The notes: a model not told the origin generated them from the sequence alone. A DNA stretch of 64,000 nt from Tomitella fengzijianii (GCF_007559025.1 NZ_CP041765.1:306679-370678); one strand, 5' to 3'; shown: positions 29,624 through 38,579, counted from the stretch's first letter. Numbers and translations: made by a program.

Positions 29624-31075
29624 CTACCGACTGCCGAGTCGCTTGGTGACCGCCTTCCGTTGCTGCCCGGCGTACCGGGCCACGCCCTTGGCCAGGCGCC
29701 GGGAATGCGGGGTCGCGATGATCGACGCGAGTGAGAGCGGGGTGGGTTGGGCGGCGATCGGGCGGTGGTGCGAGAACGTGTCGAACCCGAACTTGCCGTG
29801 GTAATCGCCCATCCCGGAGTGGCCTACGCCCCCGAACGGCAGGTGGTGCATCGCGTTGACCAGCCCGAAGTCGTTGCGGTTGACGCTGCCGGAGCGGGTG
29901 CGCGCGAAGAACCGGCGGAATGCCGCGTCGTCGTCGCCGTACCAGTAGGCGCCCAGCGGGCTGGGGCGCGGCGCCAGGTGGTCGATGACCTCGTCCACCG
30001 AGCCGTAGGTGTGCACGGCCAGCACGGGCCCGAAGATCTCCTCGCGGCTGATCTCCATCGCGTCGTTGACTCCGGTGACGACGGTGGGCGCGATCTGCCT
30101 GCGCACGGGGTCGGCGGGTTCCTCGCCGGCGGGCGTCGCGCTGCGCACCGTCGCGCCCTTCGCCCGCGCGTCGTCGAGGAGTCCCAGGATGCGCCGGTAG
30201 GCGTCGTCGTCGATGATCGAGACGTACTGATCATTGCCGGAGACGGCCGGGTAGCGCTTGCGCCAGCCGTCCAGGAGGGCCTCGACGAACGCGTCCGCCG
30301 ACTCCTCGGGGACGAACGCGTAATCGGGGGACAGGCAGGTCTGTCCGCTGTTGACCATCCTCGCCGCGCCGATCCTGTCCGCAGCTCGGCGCAGGTCGGC
30401 GGTGCGGGAGACGACGGCAGGGTTCTTGCCGCCCAGCTCGAGTGTGACGGGCGTGAGGTTGTCGGCGGCGGCGCGCTGGATCTTGCGGCCGGTCTCGGTG
30501 GAGCCGGTGAAGAACAGGTGGTCGAACGGCAGCGCGGCGAACTGCGCGCCGGAGGCGGTCTCCTTGGTGACCACCACGAGCTCCTCCGGCGCGAAGTACT
30601 GCGGCGCCAGCTCGGCCAGCACCGCGCACATGCGGGGAAGGGCGGATGACGGGCGCAGCATCACGCGGTTGCCGGCGGCGAGCGCGGCGGCCGCCGGCTG
30701 CACGAGCAACTGCAGCGGGAAGTTCCACGGCGCGATGATGCCGACGACGCCGAGCGGCACCGCGTGCGTCTCCATGGTGACGCCGAACAGGCGGGCCAGC
30801 GGCTGCGGGCGCTCCGGGCGCATCCACGCGGTGAGGTTCTTCTGCAGGTAGGTCATCTCGTTCAGGCCGGAGACGACGTCTGCGATCAGCGACAGCGATT
30901 CGGGGCGGGTGCCGTAGTCGTCCCGAATCGCGGCGGTGAGCCTGTCGCCACCGTCCAGGAGCATCGCCTTGAGCCGGTCGATCCGGTCGATGCGGGTCTG
31001 CGCCGGGGCGGGCCCGTCGGCGAGGAATGCGGTGCGCTGGCTGTCGAACAGGTCCTGAAGTGTCTGGGTGGTCAC
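29624..31075 (-). CDS. aldehyde dehydrogenase, coniferyl-aldehyde-dehydrogenase-like
   Basis: 483 residues. APWNFPLQLLVQPAAAALAAGN, FTGSTETGRKIQ, catalytic Glu in TLELGGKNPA, nucleophile Cys in NSGQTCLSPDY, EEIFGPVLAV and C-terminal MHHLPFGGVGHSGMGDYHGK: the short class-3/coniferyl-type ALDH with a hydrophobic tail typical of membrane-associated members. Oxidises an aromatic or fatty aldehyde with NAD(P)+. GTG start without ribosome site, 6 bases after a TAGCCT -10, so leaderless. Confidence 0.9.
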   Translation of the reverse strand: MTTQTLQDLFDSQRTAFLADGPAPAQTRIDRIDRLKAMLLDGGDRLTAAIRDDYGTRPESLSLIADVVSGLNEMTYLQKNLTAWMRPERPQPLARLFGVTMETHAVPLGVVGIIAPWNFPLQLLVQPAAAALAAGNRVMLRPSSALPRMCAVLAELAPQYFAPEELVVVTKETASGAQFAALPFDHLFFTGSTETGRKIQRAAADNLTPVTLELGGKNPAVVSRTADLRRAADRIGAARMVNSGQTCLSPDYAFVPEESADAFVEALLDGWRKRYPAVSGNDQYVSIIDDDAYRRILGLLDDARAKGATVRSATPAGEEPADPVRRQIAPTVVTGVNDAMEISREEIFGPVLAVHTYGSVDEVIDHLAPRPSPLGAYWYGDDDAAFRRFFARTRSGSVNRNDFGLVNAMHHLPFGGVGHSGMGDYHGKFGFDTFSHHRPIAAQPTPLSLASIIATPHSRRLAKGVARYAGQQRKAVTKRLGSR

Positions 31076-31081
31076 CTGTCC

Positions 31082-31087
31082 AGGCTA
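31082..31087 (-). promoter_or_regulatory. -10 element of leaderless aldehyde dehydrogenase gene
   Basis: TAGCCT on the minus strand, 6 bases before GTG 31075. Same geometry as at 36725-36730. Confidence 0.6.
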
Positions 31088-31108
31088 GGTCAGACGGATC
31101 CCGTCCCG

Positions 31109-31825
31109 TCAGTCCAGCTCGTCCTCGGACGTCAGCCGCATGCCGGTGACCCCGTCGATTCCGCCGAGCCGGGCCAGCAGATCGTCCGGCGTGCCGCCGC
31201 CGCGCAGGCTGAGAGCCACGGACACGTGCCCGTCCTCTTCCTTCCGCGGCGAGACGCGAATGACCTGCCAGCGGGCGGCGGTGGCGGCGGCCAACAGCTC
31301 CCGCAATGTGCCGCCGCCCGTGCGATAGTCCACGTCGATGTCCACGAGCGTGTCCACGCCCGGCAGGCGGCGCGTGATCACCGGGTAGCCGAAGGCGATG
31401 ACGAAATGCAGCGCGGTCACGACGATGGCGAGCAGCCACAGCCCGGCGCCGGCGGCCATACCGATGCCGGTGGTCTCCCACACCGCCGCGGCAGTGGTCA
31501 GCCCGCGCACCGCGCCGCGGCGGGTGATGATCAGCCCGGCGCCGATGAAGCCGACGCCGGAGAGGATCTGCGCGGCGACGCGCGAAGGGTCCAGCGAGAC
31601 GCCCTCGCCGAGCACGTCGAAGAATCCGTATTTGCTGATCTGCACCATGAGCGCGGCCGCGGTGCCGACGATCGCCTGGGTCTTGAGCCCGGCGCTCTTG
31701 CCGCGGAACCTGCGCTCCAGGCCGATCATCGACGCAAGCACGAACGCCAGGATCAGCTCGCCGATCTGCAGCAGACCCTGGCCCTCAGCGTTGCCGAGCC
31801 CCGCGGCAACCTCCGACGCGACCAT
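31109..31825 (-). CDS. MgtC/SapB family membrane protein
   Basis: 238 residues. Hydrophobic N-terminal half with ILAFVLASMIGLERRFRGKSAGLKTQAIVG, the MgtC signature, then QILSGVGFIGAGLII and RGLTTAAAVWETTGIGMAAG; C-terminal ACT-like cytosolic domain (~160-238: GTLRELLAAATAARWQV ... VSVALSLRGGGTPDD). MgtC proteins act in Mg2+-limited growth and acid/host stress; the mechanism is partly unknown. The ATG at 31825 is preferred to GTG 31834, because TACCGT (31838-31833, minus strand) lies 7 bases upstream of it and would overlap the GTG. Confidence 0.88.
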   Translation of the reverse strand: MVASEVAAGLGNAEGQGLLQIGELILAFVLASMIGLERRFRGKSAGLKTQAIVGTAAALMVQISKYGFFDVLGEGVSLDPSRVAAQILSGVGFIGAGLIITRRGAVRGLTTAAAVWETTGIGMAAGAGLWLLAIVVTALHFVIAFGYPVITRRLPGVDTLVDIDVDYRTGGGTLRELLAAATAARWQVIRVSPRKEEDGHVSVALSLRGGGTPDDLLARLGGIDGVTGMRLTSEDELD

Positions 31826-31865
31826 CGGCTCCACGGTAGGCCGGTGGGGCCGACTGCGCGACGGA

Positions 31866-32360
31866 TCAACCCCAGGGCGGAGCGGCGGCGGCTCCGGCCG
31901 ACGCGCGCTCGCACACCCAGCCGTCGGGGCGCTCGCCGTCCTCCAGGAACGCCAGGTACTGCTCGGCGGCGGAGTCGGAGAGGATCCCGCGCAGCTCCGG
32001 ATAGAGGATCGGCTCCTCCTTGGAGTTGTGGGCGTCCAGCCGCGTGAGCAGGTCCCGGCAGAGCTCCGCCGCTGATGAGGACGGTGCCGGGTTGACGGCG
32101 AGCGCGGCGTCGATCTCGTCGAGCACCTGCCACATCTCGCCGTGTTCGCGCAGCATGACGAACACGGGGGCCATCATCCCGGCCTCGCGCAGCGGCGGGA
32201 ACAGGTAGACCTCTTCGAGATAGATGTGGCGCCGCAGTTCCGCGAACACCGCGTGCAGCCGTTCGAGTCCGTCGGCGTCGCCATTGAGGAACGCGTAGAT
32301 CCCCTGGTCGATCTCGTGATGCTCCGCTTCCAGGGCCTCCGCGAGCGTCGTTTCCGTCAT
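31866..32360 (-). CDS. hemerythrin HHE-domain protein
   Basis: 164 residues. LEAEHHEIDQGIYAFL, LRRHIYLEEVYLFPPL, MLREHGEMWQVL and LDAHNSKEEPILYPEL supply the H/HxxxE...HxxxE ligands of a four-helix di-iron hemerythrin bundle. GGAGA precedes the ATG. Bacterial HHE proteins bind O2 or NO or serve as iron/redox sensors. Followed by a Gly/Ala tail without features. Upstream of the MgtC-like gene on the same strand. Confidence 0.85.
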   Translation of the reverse strand: MTETTLAEALEAEHHEIDQGIYAFLNGDADGLERLHAVFAELRRHIYLEEVYLFPPLREAGMMAPVFVMLREHGEMWQVLDEIDAALAVNPAPSSSAAELCRDLLTRLDAHNSKEEPILYPELRGILSDSAAEQYLAFLEDGERPDGWVCERASAGAAAAPPWG

Positions 32361-32437
32361 GCCGGGTCTCCGTCCGTGCCGGTGTCCGTCGTCGCCAGAA
32401 TTATAGGACGAAATTGCCGCAAAAGGTGGGGGCAGCG

Positions 32438-33052
32438 TCAGAAATCCACGTCCAGGCAGGCCAGGCGCGCGCCGGCGTCACCCGCGTCCTGCGAGCCGGT
32501 CGACGTGAGGTGGTCGAGGAACACCAGCGAGCGGGCCTCGCCGGGGCGGAAGGTCCAGCCCAGCGTGCGGGTGCCGTAGGCGGTGTCTGCCGCGGTGGTC
32601 GTGAAGTCCAGCCACAGCTCGTTCGACGGGTTCGCATATTCCGGATCGGTGGACGGTTGTCCCGTGGACGAGGCCGGGTCCGGGCGGTTCTGATACCGGG
32701 CGCCGGCGGATCCCGGTTCCTTCCCGCACGGCTGCGTCGTGGCGTGCACGCCGTACTCCGTGGACGGTTGCAGCCCGGAGACGTTGAGGGTCACCACGGT
32801 CTGCGAGCCGTGCACCGACTCGGTGACCGTCGCCGTCGAATTGAGCGGGACCTTCGCGGGGTCGTAGGTGACGGCGTTGGAGGCGATCTCCGGGGTGAGG
32901 AAGGCGCCCGCGGTGACGTGGGACGTGGGCGGCGCGGCGTCGGCGGGAGGGGGCGCGGCGGCATCGGATCCACACGCGGCAGTGGTGGCCGCCGCCGCGA
33001 GCGCGACCGCTGCGGCGGCGCACTTCGCGGATGTTGCACGACGTGCGTCCAT
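32438..33052 (-). CDS. Cu/Zn-SOD-like lipoprotein lacking metal ligands
   Basis: 204 residues. Lipoprotein signal with lipobox around ATTAACG (Cys27). The remainder aligns with the sodC-like gene at 35034: SGLQPSTEYGVHATTQPCG, GARYQNRPDP, ASSTGQPSTDPEYANPSNE, GDAGARLACLDVDF. The two-His HxH of the partner is reduced to one His (VHATT), the His of PHYQN is Arg (ARYQN), and the last HAKH is absent. Copper and zinc binding are therefore likely lost, while the disulfide cysteines (QPCG, LACLDV) remain. Probably a structural or binding protein derived from SOD. Confidence 0.75.
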   Translation of the reverse strand: MDARRATSAKCAAAAVALAAAATTAACGSDAAAPPPADAAPPTSHVTAGAFLTPEIASNAVTYDPAKVPLNSTATVTESVHGSQTVVTLNVSGLQPSTEYGVHATTQPCGKEPGSAGARYQNRPDPASSTGQPSTDPEYANPSNELWLDFTTTAADTAYGTRTLGWTFRPGEARSLVFLDHLTSTGSQDAGDAGARLACLDVDF

Positions 33053-33092
33053 ATGTCCAGAACTACTCCGTGAACACGTTCGGGGCCAGGGA

Positions 33093-34901
33093 TTACGCGA
33101 CGGGCAGTGTGAGACCCTGGCCCGCGCCGCTCTGCGGGATCGTCACTCTGTGCGCGGTTATACCGCCGCGGTAGTTGACGTCGCCGCCCGCCACGACCAG
33201 CCGTAGCCGGTGGCCGGTGTCGATCCGGTGCACGATCGCCCGCATGTCCACCGTCACCGGCTGCGACGGGTCCAGCACCCGCACCGGCGAGACGAGACCG
33301 TCGATCAACGTGGCGGTGCCGTCGGGCGCCACGTCGTACAACTTGGCGAACACCACCGCGGAGTCTTCGACGCTGCCGTTCAGCGGACGCTCGGTGGCCA
33401 TGGTCAAGCGGAGCGTCGGTCCTCCGACGACGTCGATGGGCGCTTGCACGGGGGCCGTCGTCCACGCGACGGAGCTGCCGGGAAGCTCGGCCGTCGGCAC
33501 GTCCATGGCCGGCGCTAACGCGGGGGCGGAGACGCCGGTGGGCAGCCCGCCGGGCAGCGTGTAGAGCGTCTGTGCGCCGTCCGCCACCTCGCCGCCGGCG
33601 GGTACGAGGCCGCCGTCGCCGGAGAGCTTGAGGGTGTGCGGCGTGCCGACATCGATGGTGGGGGATTCCGCGTAGGCGGGGGCGGCGTTGCCGGTGTAGT
33701 CGACCCACGGGCGGAAGTACGCGAACTCGGGCCCGGTGGGGGTGGGCGCGTCCTTGAGGTAGTGGTCGAGCCAGTCGGTGCGTCGACGGACCATGTACTG
33801 GGTGCGAGGATCCCACGCCTCGCCCGCGCCCGGGTTCTCGCCCGCGACCGGGCCGCCGCTGGAATGCCCGAACCGCTGCCACACCATCTTCGCCTCGGTG
33901 CCCTGCGCCTGGAGGGCCCGGTAGGTGGCGGTGGCCTCGCGCAGGTCGAACAGCGTGTCCTGCTCGCCCTGGAACAGCAGGGTGGGGATGGTGACGTCGG
34001 TGATGTACGAGGACACGGAGGTGGCGCGGAAGGTGTCGATGACGTGCTGGTCGACGGTGCCGGTACTGATGCCCTGCGCCAACCCCTGGCAGACCTCCGG
34101 CATGAAGTTGGGGCAACCGGCCAGCCGGGACGGGTCCTGCCGGTAGCTCTCGTACTGGACGGGGGTGAGGAATCCCGCGGCGGCGAGCGCTGCGGTCCAG
34201 GTGAGTTTGCTGACCCCCGGGATCGGTCCGCCCACGCCCGGCCCCTGGTCGAGGGTGTTCGGCACGAGCGAGTACGACAGGTCGTTCCAGGTGATCGACG
34301 GGGTGATCGTGTCCAGCCGCGGGTCCACGGCGGCGGTGGCGAACTGGATCTGCCCGCCGTACGACCCCCCGATCATGCCCACGCGGGGATCGTGGTCGCG
34401 GGCCGTGCCGCTGTGGTCCACGGCGTCGCGTGCGACGAAGTCCGGCGCGGGGACGGGGCGGGTGTGGGCGGCGTCGTCGAAGGCGACCCCCGCACGCCCG
34501 CCGAGGAATCCGATGAGTTGCGACGCCGCGCGGCCGTCCGGCGTGCGGCCGTCCATGCCGATGCGGCACCCGGATCCGCCGAACCCGAGCCCCGAGTACG
34601 TCAGCACCACGTATCCGTGGTCTACGAAATACTCTGCGGCGGTGGTCATGTCGTCTTTGGATCCGCCGAAGCCGTTGGTGGCGAGGATCGCGGGGGCCGG
34701 GGAGTCGGCCGTCGCCCCTGGGGGGCGATAGAGGTCGCCGATGATGTCGCAGTCCTTCTCGCCCGGTCCCACGGTGACGGCGAAGTGCATGGTGCTGACG
34801 TCCACGGACGGCGGGGTCGCGGCGGCGATGGCGGGCGCGGTTCCGAGTACCGCCGTGATCGCGGCGGCCAGCGTTACCACCCGTGCGGACAGCCTGCGCA
34901 T
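33093..34901 (-). CDS. secreted CocE/NonD (S15)-type alpha/beta hydrolase
   Basis: 602 residues. Signal peptide 1-~27 (MRRLSARVVTLAAAITAVLG ... APAIAAA). Hydrolase core with oxyanion region LATNGFGGSKDD, nucleophile in MIGGSYGGQIQF, acid Asp in FQGEQDTLFDL and His in RFGHSSGG; C-terminal jelly-roll (~430-602) as in X-prolyl dipeptidyl peptidase/CocE. Cleaves an ester, amide or acyl bond outside the membrane; substrate unknown. ATG 34901 (GGGGAT upstream) is chosen over ATG 34916. Lies between the two SOD-like lipoprotein genes. Confidence 0.85.
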   Translation of the reverse strand: MRRLSARVVTLAAAITAVLGTAPAIAAATPPSVDVSTMHFAVTVGPGEKDCDIIGDLYRPPGATADSPAPAILATNGFGGSKDDMTTAAEYFVDHGYVVLTYSGLGFGGSGCRIGMDGRTPDGRAASQLIGFLGGRAGVAFDDAAHTRPVPAPDFVARDAVDHSGTARDHDPRVGMIGGSYGGQIQFATAAVDPRLDTITPSITWNDLSYSLVPNTLDQGPGVGGPIPGVSKLTWTAALAAAGFLTPVQYESYRQDPSRLAGCPNFMPEVCQGLAQGISTGTVDQHVIDTFRATSVSSYITDVTIPTLLFQGEQDTLFDLREATATYRALQAQGTEAKMVWQRFGHSSGGPVAGENPGAGEAWDPRTQYMVRRRTDWLDHYLKDAPTPTGPEFAYFRPWVDYTGNAAPAYAESPTIDVGTPHTLKLSGDGGLVPAGGEVADGAQTLYTLPGGLPTGVSAPALAPAMDVPTAELPGSSVAWTTAPVQAPIDVVGGPTLRLTMATERPLNGSVEDSAVVFAKLYDVAPDGTATLIDGLVSPVRVLDPSQPVTVDMRAIVHRIDTGHRLRLVVAGGDVNYRGGITAHRVTIPQSGAGQGLTLPVA

Positions 34902-35033
34902 GGCCCGATCCCCCATCCCATTGCCCGTTATCGCAGAGATCGTACGGCGGAAGTCGCCGGGCCCGGGCTGAATTCAACGAAAAAGGTTCACATGCCCTGT
35001 TTCAGCCCGCGTCTCCCCGGGGTATACAGAGTC

Positions 35034-35702
35034 ATGTTCGTTCGACGAGACAACACGCTTGCCCGACGCCTCACGCTGACCGCGGGGGCGGCCGCGATCG
35101 CCCTGGTGGCGGCCGGTTGCGGTTCCGACGGTTCCAGCGACACGGCTACGGAGACCGCCTCCCCGACGGCCGCGTCTTCCCCGGTCACGTCCCCGGCCGC
35201 AGAGTCCGGGGGCGCCGACGCCACTGGAACCTTCCGCGCTCCCGGATCCGGTGGCGGACAGGCCGCCTTCACTTACGACGAGGCCGCCGTCCCCGCCGGG
35301 GCGACCATCGCGGTGGACACCGAGGACGAGGGCGGAAGCACCACGGTGACGATCGATGCCGAGGGCCTGCAGCCGGATCGCGATTTCGGCGCCCACGTCC
35401 ACACGAAGCCGTGCGGGCCGCAGCCGTCGGACTCCGGGCCGCACTACCAGAACGAACAGGACCCGGCCGCCACCCCGGACGCGGCGTCCACCGACCCCGC
35501 CTATGCGAATCCGGAAAACGAGGTCTGGCTGGACTTCACCACCGACGGCAGCGGCGCAGGCCATGCATCGTCGACCGTCGACTGGGAGTTCCGCGATGGC
35601 GGGGCGCAATCGCTGGTGCTGCACGCGAAGCACACCATGACGGGGCCCGGGGAGGCCGGCTCGGCAGGCGACCGCCTGGCCTGCATCGACGTGGACTTCT
35701 GA
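35034..35702 (+). CDS. Cu/Zn superoxide dismutase-like lipoprotein
   Basis: 222 residues. Lipobox VAAGCGSDG (Cys29), Ser/Thr-rich linker, then a Cu/Zn-SOD-like beta barrel: GLQPDRDFGAHVHTKPCG (HxH copper ligands and first Cys), GPHYQN (bridging His), VLHAKHTMTGPGEAG and DRLACIDVDF (second Cys). Spacing differs from classical SodC (no GGHFNP), so SOD activity is plausible but not certain; copper binding alone is possible. A TATACA -10 lies 5 bases before the ATG, so probably leaderless. Paralogue at 32438-33052 has lost the histidines. Confidence 0.75.
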   Translation: MFVRRDNTLARRLTLTAGAAAIALVAAGCGSDGSSDTATETASPTAASSPVTSPAAESGGADATGTFRAPGSGGGQAAFTYDEAAVPAGATIAVDTEDEGGSTTVTIDAEGLQPDRDFGAHVHTKPCGPQPSDSGPHYQNEQDPAATPDAASTDPAYANPENEVWLDFTTDGSGAGHASSTVDWEFRDGGAQSLVLHAKHTMTGPGEAGSAGDRLACIDVDF

Positions 35703-35715
35703 CCGGGCGGCGCGG

Positions 35716-36630
35716 TCAGCGGGGCAGTACGACGACCTTCCCGTCGGCCCCCGCTTCCGCGCGGGCGTGCGCGTCGGCGGCCTCGTCGAGGGGGGACTCC
35801 GAGTCCACCACCACCTCGAAGCGGCCGTCCGCCGCGAGCTCCGCGACCTGCTGGAGGGCTCCGAACGCCGTGGGCTTACCGGACACGCGCACGCCCTTCT
35901 CCGGTGCGTCGAAGTTCGCGAGGGTGACGACGCGCCCGGGATCGCCGGCGATCGCGATGAGCTCGTCCAGCGAACCCCTGCCTGAGGCGTCGAGTACGGC
36001 GTCCACACTGCCGGGGTCGAGGGCGGCGACCCGCTCCGCGAGGCCGTGGTCGACGGTGCCGACACCCAGTGCGCGCAGCCGCTCCTGCTTGGCGGGCGAC
36101 GCGGTGCCGAGCACTGCGGCGCCGCGCGCCAGCGCCAGCTGTGCTGCGGCGAAGCCGACGCTGCCCGAGGCGCCGTCGATCATCAGGGTCGTGCCCTCTG
36201 CCACGTCGAGCAGGTCCAGTGCGCGCTGGGCGGCCTCCGCCGCGGTGCTGACCGACGCCGCCTGCGCCCACGTCCACGCCGCGGGGCGCGCGGCCCAGTG
36301 CTCCAGGACGGAGTGCTCGGCGAAGGACGCCGGGCCCAGCCCGAAGACCTCGTCGCCCACCGCGGCGCCCGTGGTCCCGGGCCCCACCTCGTCGATCACC
36401 CCGGACGCTTCGACCCCGGGGATCACCGGCCGCTGCGGAGCGTCGGCGCCGGCAGCGAACATCCCCGAACGCTTCTTCAGATCGAACGGGTTGACCGATG
36501 CGGCGCGTACGGCGATGCGCACCTGGCCGGGCCCCGCGTGCGGAACGGGCACGCGGCACGCCGTGAGCACCGAGGGGCCACCGTACGCACTGTAGGAGAT
36601 GGCTCGCATGGTGTCCTGGGAGTCGTTCAT
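35716..36630 (-). CDS. NAD(P)H:quinone oxidoreductase, zinc-free MDR family
   Basis: 304 residues. N-terminal GroES-like part (SVNPFDLKKRSGMF, PVIPGVEASGVIDEVG, VGDEVFGLG), Rossmann loop DGASGSVGFAAAQLALARGA, then DAVLDASG. No zinc-ligand cysteines, which assigns it to the quinone-reductase-like NADP-dependent branch. GGAGGTAACC precedes the ATG at 36630. Reduces quinones or enones to protect against electrophiles. Convergent with the SOD-like gene (13-bp gap). Confidence 0.88.
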   Translation of the reverse strand: MNDSQDTMRAISYSAYGGPSVLTACRVPVPHAGPGQVRIAVRAASVNPFDLKKRSGMFAAGADAPQRPVIPGVEASGVIDEVGPGTTGAAVGDEVFGLGPASFAEHSVLEHWAARPAAWTWAQAASVSTAAEAAQRALDLLDVAEGTTLMIDGASGSVGFAAAQLALARGAAVLGTASPAKQERLRALGVGTVDHGLAERVAALDPGSVDAVLDASGRGSLDELIAIAGDPGRVVTLANFDAPEKGVRVSGKPTAFGALQQVAELAADGRFEVVVDSESPLDEAADAHARAEAGADGKVVVLPR

Positions 36631-36724
36631 GGTTACCTCCGGCTGTTCCTGGGGCTCCTGCCGCCACCTTCCCATGTGGCGCAGACCGCGCCGCCGGTGG
36701 TTTCGGGGACCGGCGGATCATCAG

Positions 36725-36730
36725 TAGCCT
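36725..36730 (+). promoter_or_regulatory. -10 element of leaderless mscS-type gene
   Basis: TAGCCT followed by 6 bases and GTG (36737); no ribosome binding site. Identical hexamer and spacing to the aldehyde dehydrogenase promoter at 31082-31087. Confidence 0.6.
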
Positions 36731-36736
36731 CGTGGC

Positions 36737-37792
36737 GTGAATCAGCTAGCTTTTCGACTGACGGACACCGGCCAGGAATGGCTGATCGACAAGCCCGTGC
36801 ACATCGCGATCTACATCGTTCTCGCGTTGATCGTGCGCTACCTGCTGCACCGGGCGATCGATCACGTGACCCGCCCGGACGCCGACCCCGACTCCCGCAG
36901 GGCGAAGCGGCGCGAGCGGCGGGTGGCCAGACGCGCGGCCGCGGAGCAGGCCGAGGCGAACGGCGGCAACGCCACCGCGGAGCTGCACGTGGAAGAGGGA
37001 AGCGGGATCACCGCCGCGTTCCTGAAGAAGAACTCGCGCAAGCGCAGCGTGGAGGACCTGCGTGCCGAGGAGCAGCGCGACGAGCGCCGCGCCCAGCGGC
37101 TGGCGACCATCGGGTCGGTGCTCAAGTCGCTGGTGTCGTTCCTGGTGCTGCTGTGGGTGATCCTGCAGACGCTCGGCATCCTCGGCGTCAACGTGGCGCC
37201 GTTCATCGCCTCCGCCGGCATCGTGGGCGTCGCCCTGGGCTTCGGCGCGCAGGCTCTGGTGCGGGACTTCCTGTCGGGGCTGTTCATGTTGTTCGAGGAC
37301 CAGTACGGCGTGGGCGACTGGGTGGACCTGGGCGAAGCGTCCGGCACCGTCGAGAGCGTCGGCCTTCGGGTGACGTCGGTGCGTGACCTGCACGGCACCA
37401 TCTGGTACTGCCGCAACGGCGAGATCATGCGCGTGGGCAACTACAGCCAGGACTTCGGCGTCGCGTTCCTGGAATTCCCGGTCTCCTACGGGGCGGATGT
37501 CGACCTCGCGTGCCGCATCGCGCTGGACACCGCCAAGCAGGCCGCGGCCGAGGAGCCCATCAAGTCCAACCTGCTCTCGGCGCCGGAGCTGCAGGGCGTC
37601 AACGCTCTCGACGCGGACTCGTGGACCCTGCGGATGACGGTGGTGACCCGGGCGAACATGCAGTGGGCGACCGAGCGCGAGCTGCGGCGCAGAATCCGCA
37701 TCGCGTTCGACAAGGCCGGCGTGAGCGCGCCTTACCCGGGCGGGCTGCCGGTGACGCCGATCAAGGACATGGCCCCGCAGCCGTCGGAGTGA
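36737..37792 (+). CDS. MscS-family mechanosensitive channel
   Basis: 351 residues. One N-terminal helix (~20-38), a charged cytoplasmic linker (40-125), helix ~128-147, then the pore helix GIVGVALGFGAQALVRDFLS (~160-180), beta domain with FEDQYGVGDWVDLGEASGTV and the alpha-beta C-terminal domain. Opens under membrane tension to release solutes. It lacks the long C-terminal extension of the corynebacterial glutamate exporter MscCG. GTG start, leaderless. Confidence 0.88.
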   Translation: MNQLAFRLTDTGQEWLIDKPVHIAIYIVLALIVRYLLHRAIDHVTRPDADPDSRRAKRRERRVARRAAAEQAEANGGNATAELHVEEGSGITAAFLKKNSRKRSVEDLRAEEQRDERRAQRLATIGSVLKSLVSFLVLLWVILQTLGILGVNVAPFIASAGIVGVALGFGAQALVRDFLSGLFMLFEDQYGVGDWVDLGEASGTVESVGLRVTSVRDLHGTIWYCRNGEIMRVGNYSQDFGVAFLEFPVSYGADVDLACRIALDTAKQAAAEEPIKSNLLSAPELQGVNALDADSWTLRMTVVTRANMQWATERELRRRIRIAFDKAGVSAPYPGGLPVTPIKDMAPQPSE

Positions 37793-37802
37793 CGGGCTCA
37801 GG

Positions 37803-38381
37803 TCAGCGTTCGGCCGGTGCGGTCGCCCACCAGCGGGTGGAGCCCCAGGCGCCGAAGGCCAGCAGCACGAATCCCGGGACCACGCCCGCCACCACGGCGG
37901 TGGCCTCGCCGGACGTGTCCAGACCGGCGAACACGAGCCCGAGGACGCCGCAGGCGCCGATTACGGCTCCGAGGACGTGGAAGAAGCGCAGCCGGAACAG
38001 TCGGCCCATGGGGAAGAAGTGCACCCCTACGACAAGGGACACCCAGGCGACCCCGGCGTGCGGGGCGCCCAGGACACCGTTGATCACGGCGAGGCCGCCG
38101 AACAGCGCGACCACCTCGCCCGCGACGATCAGCCGGTAGCCGCGTGCGAATCCCGGCGGCGGCGAGTCGCCGCGGAGATCGCCGGCGGGGGACGTGGAGC
38201 GCGTCGCGACGGCGCCGGCCGCGATGGAGCCCGCCGTCGCGACGGCGAGGGCGATGGCGGCGATGCGGGCCGTCCACGCGGCCGCGGCCGGCAGAGGCCA
38301 CGAATTGACCAGTACGTAGACGACACCGAATCCGGCGGCGACCAGCGACCCGACCAGCTGTCCGCGAGAGGGCTGATGCAC
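37803..38381 (-). CDS. hypothetical multi-pass membrane protein
   Basis: 192 residues from a GTG with GAAAGGA upstream. Six hydrophobic segments (LVGSLVAAGFGVVYVLVNSW; IAAIALAVATAGSIAAGAVA; LIVAGEVVALFGGLAVING; VAWVSLVVGVHFFPM; FHVLGAVIGACGVLGLVFAG; AVVAGVVPGFVLLAFGAWGS). No recognised family, although HFFPMGRLF recurs in small actinobacterial membrane proteins. Convergent with the MscS gene and divergent from a small ORF at 38484. Confidence 0.7.
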   Translation of the reverse strand: MHQPSRGQLVGSLVAAGFGVVYVLVNSWPLPAAAAWTARIAAIALAVATAGSIAAGAVATRSTSPAGDLRGDSPPPGFARGYRLIVAGEVVALFGGLAVINGVLGAPHAGVAWVSLVVGVHFFPMGRLFRLRFFHVLGAVIGACGVLGLVFAGLDTSGEATAVVAGVVPGFVLLAFGAWGSTRWWATAPAER

Positions 38382-38483
38382 GAGGCGTCCTTTCGTGGGA
38401 TGCGGGGCTGCCCAACCTACGCCCCCGGCGGGTAGTCTCCTGAGGCGTACGGGGCCACGCGTCCCCCGGATCAGGAGGTAGCA

Positions 38484-38579
38484 ATGTCCTACATCATCTA
38501 TGCGGCGTTGAAGGCCGGCGGGTTCTCGGAACCGGACGCGCGGTACTGGGCGACCCTGCTCGCGATCAACCCGGAGTAG
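38484..38579 (+). CDS. small protein of 31 residues with strong ribosome site
   Basis: ATG at 38484 is preceded by AGGAGGTAGCA, the best Shine-Dalgarno sequence in this part of the window. The frame (starting MSYIIYAALKAGGFSEPD, containing ARYWATLLAI) ends with TAG 38577-38579. The composition is protein-like, with an aromatic/hydrophobic start and a mixed amphipathic middle. It has no homologue known to me. The strong ribosome site and isolation between divergent genes argue that it is expressed. Confidence 0.6.
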   Translation: MSYIIYAALKAGGFSEPDARYWATLLAINPE

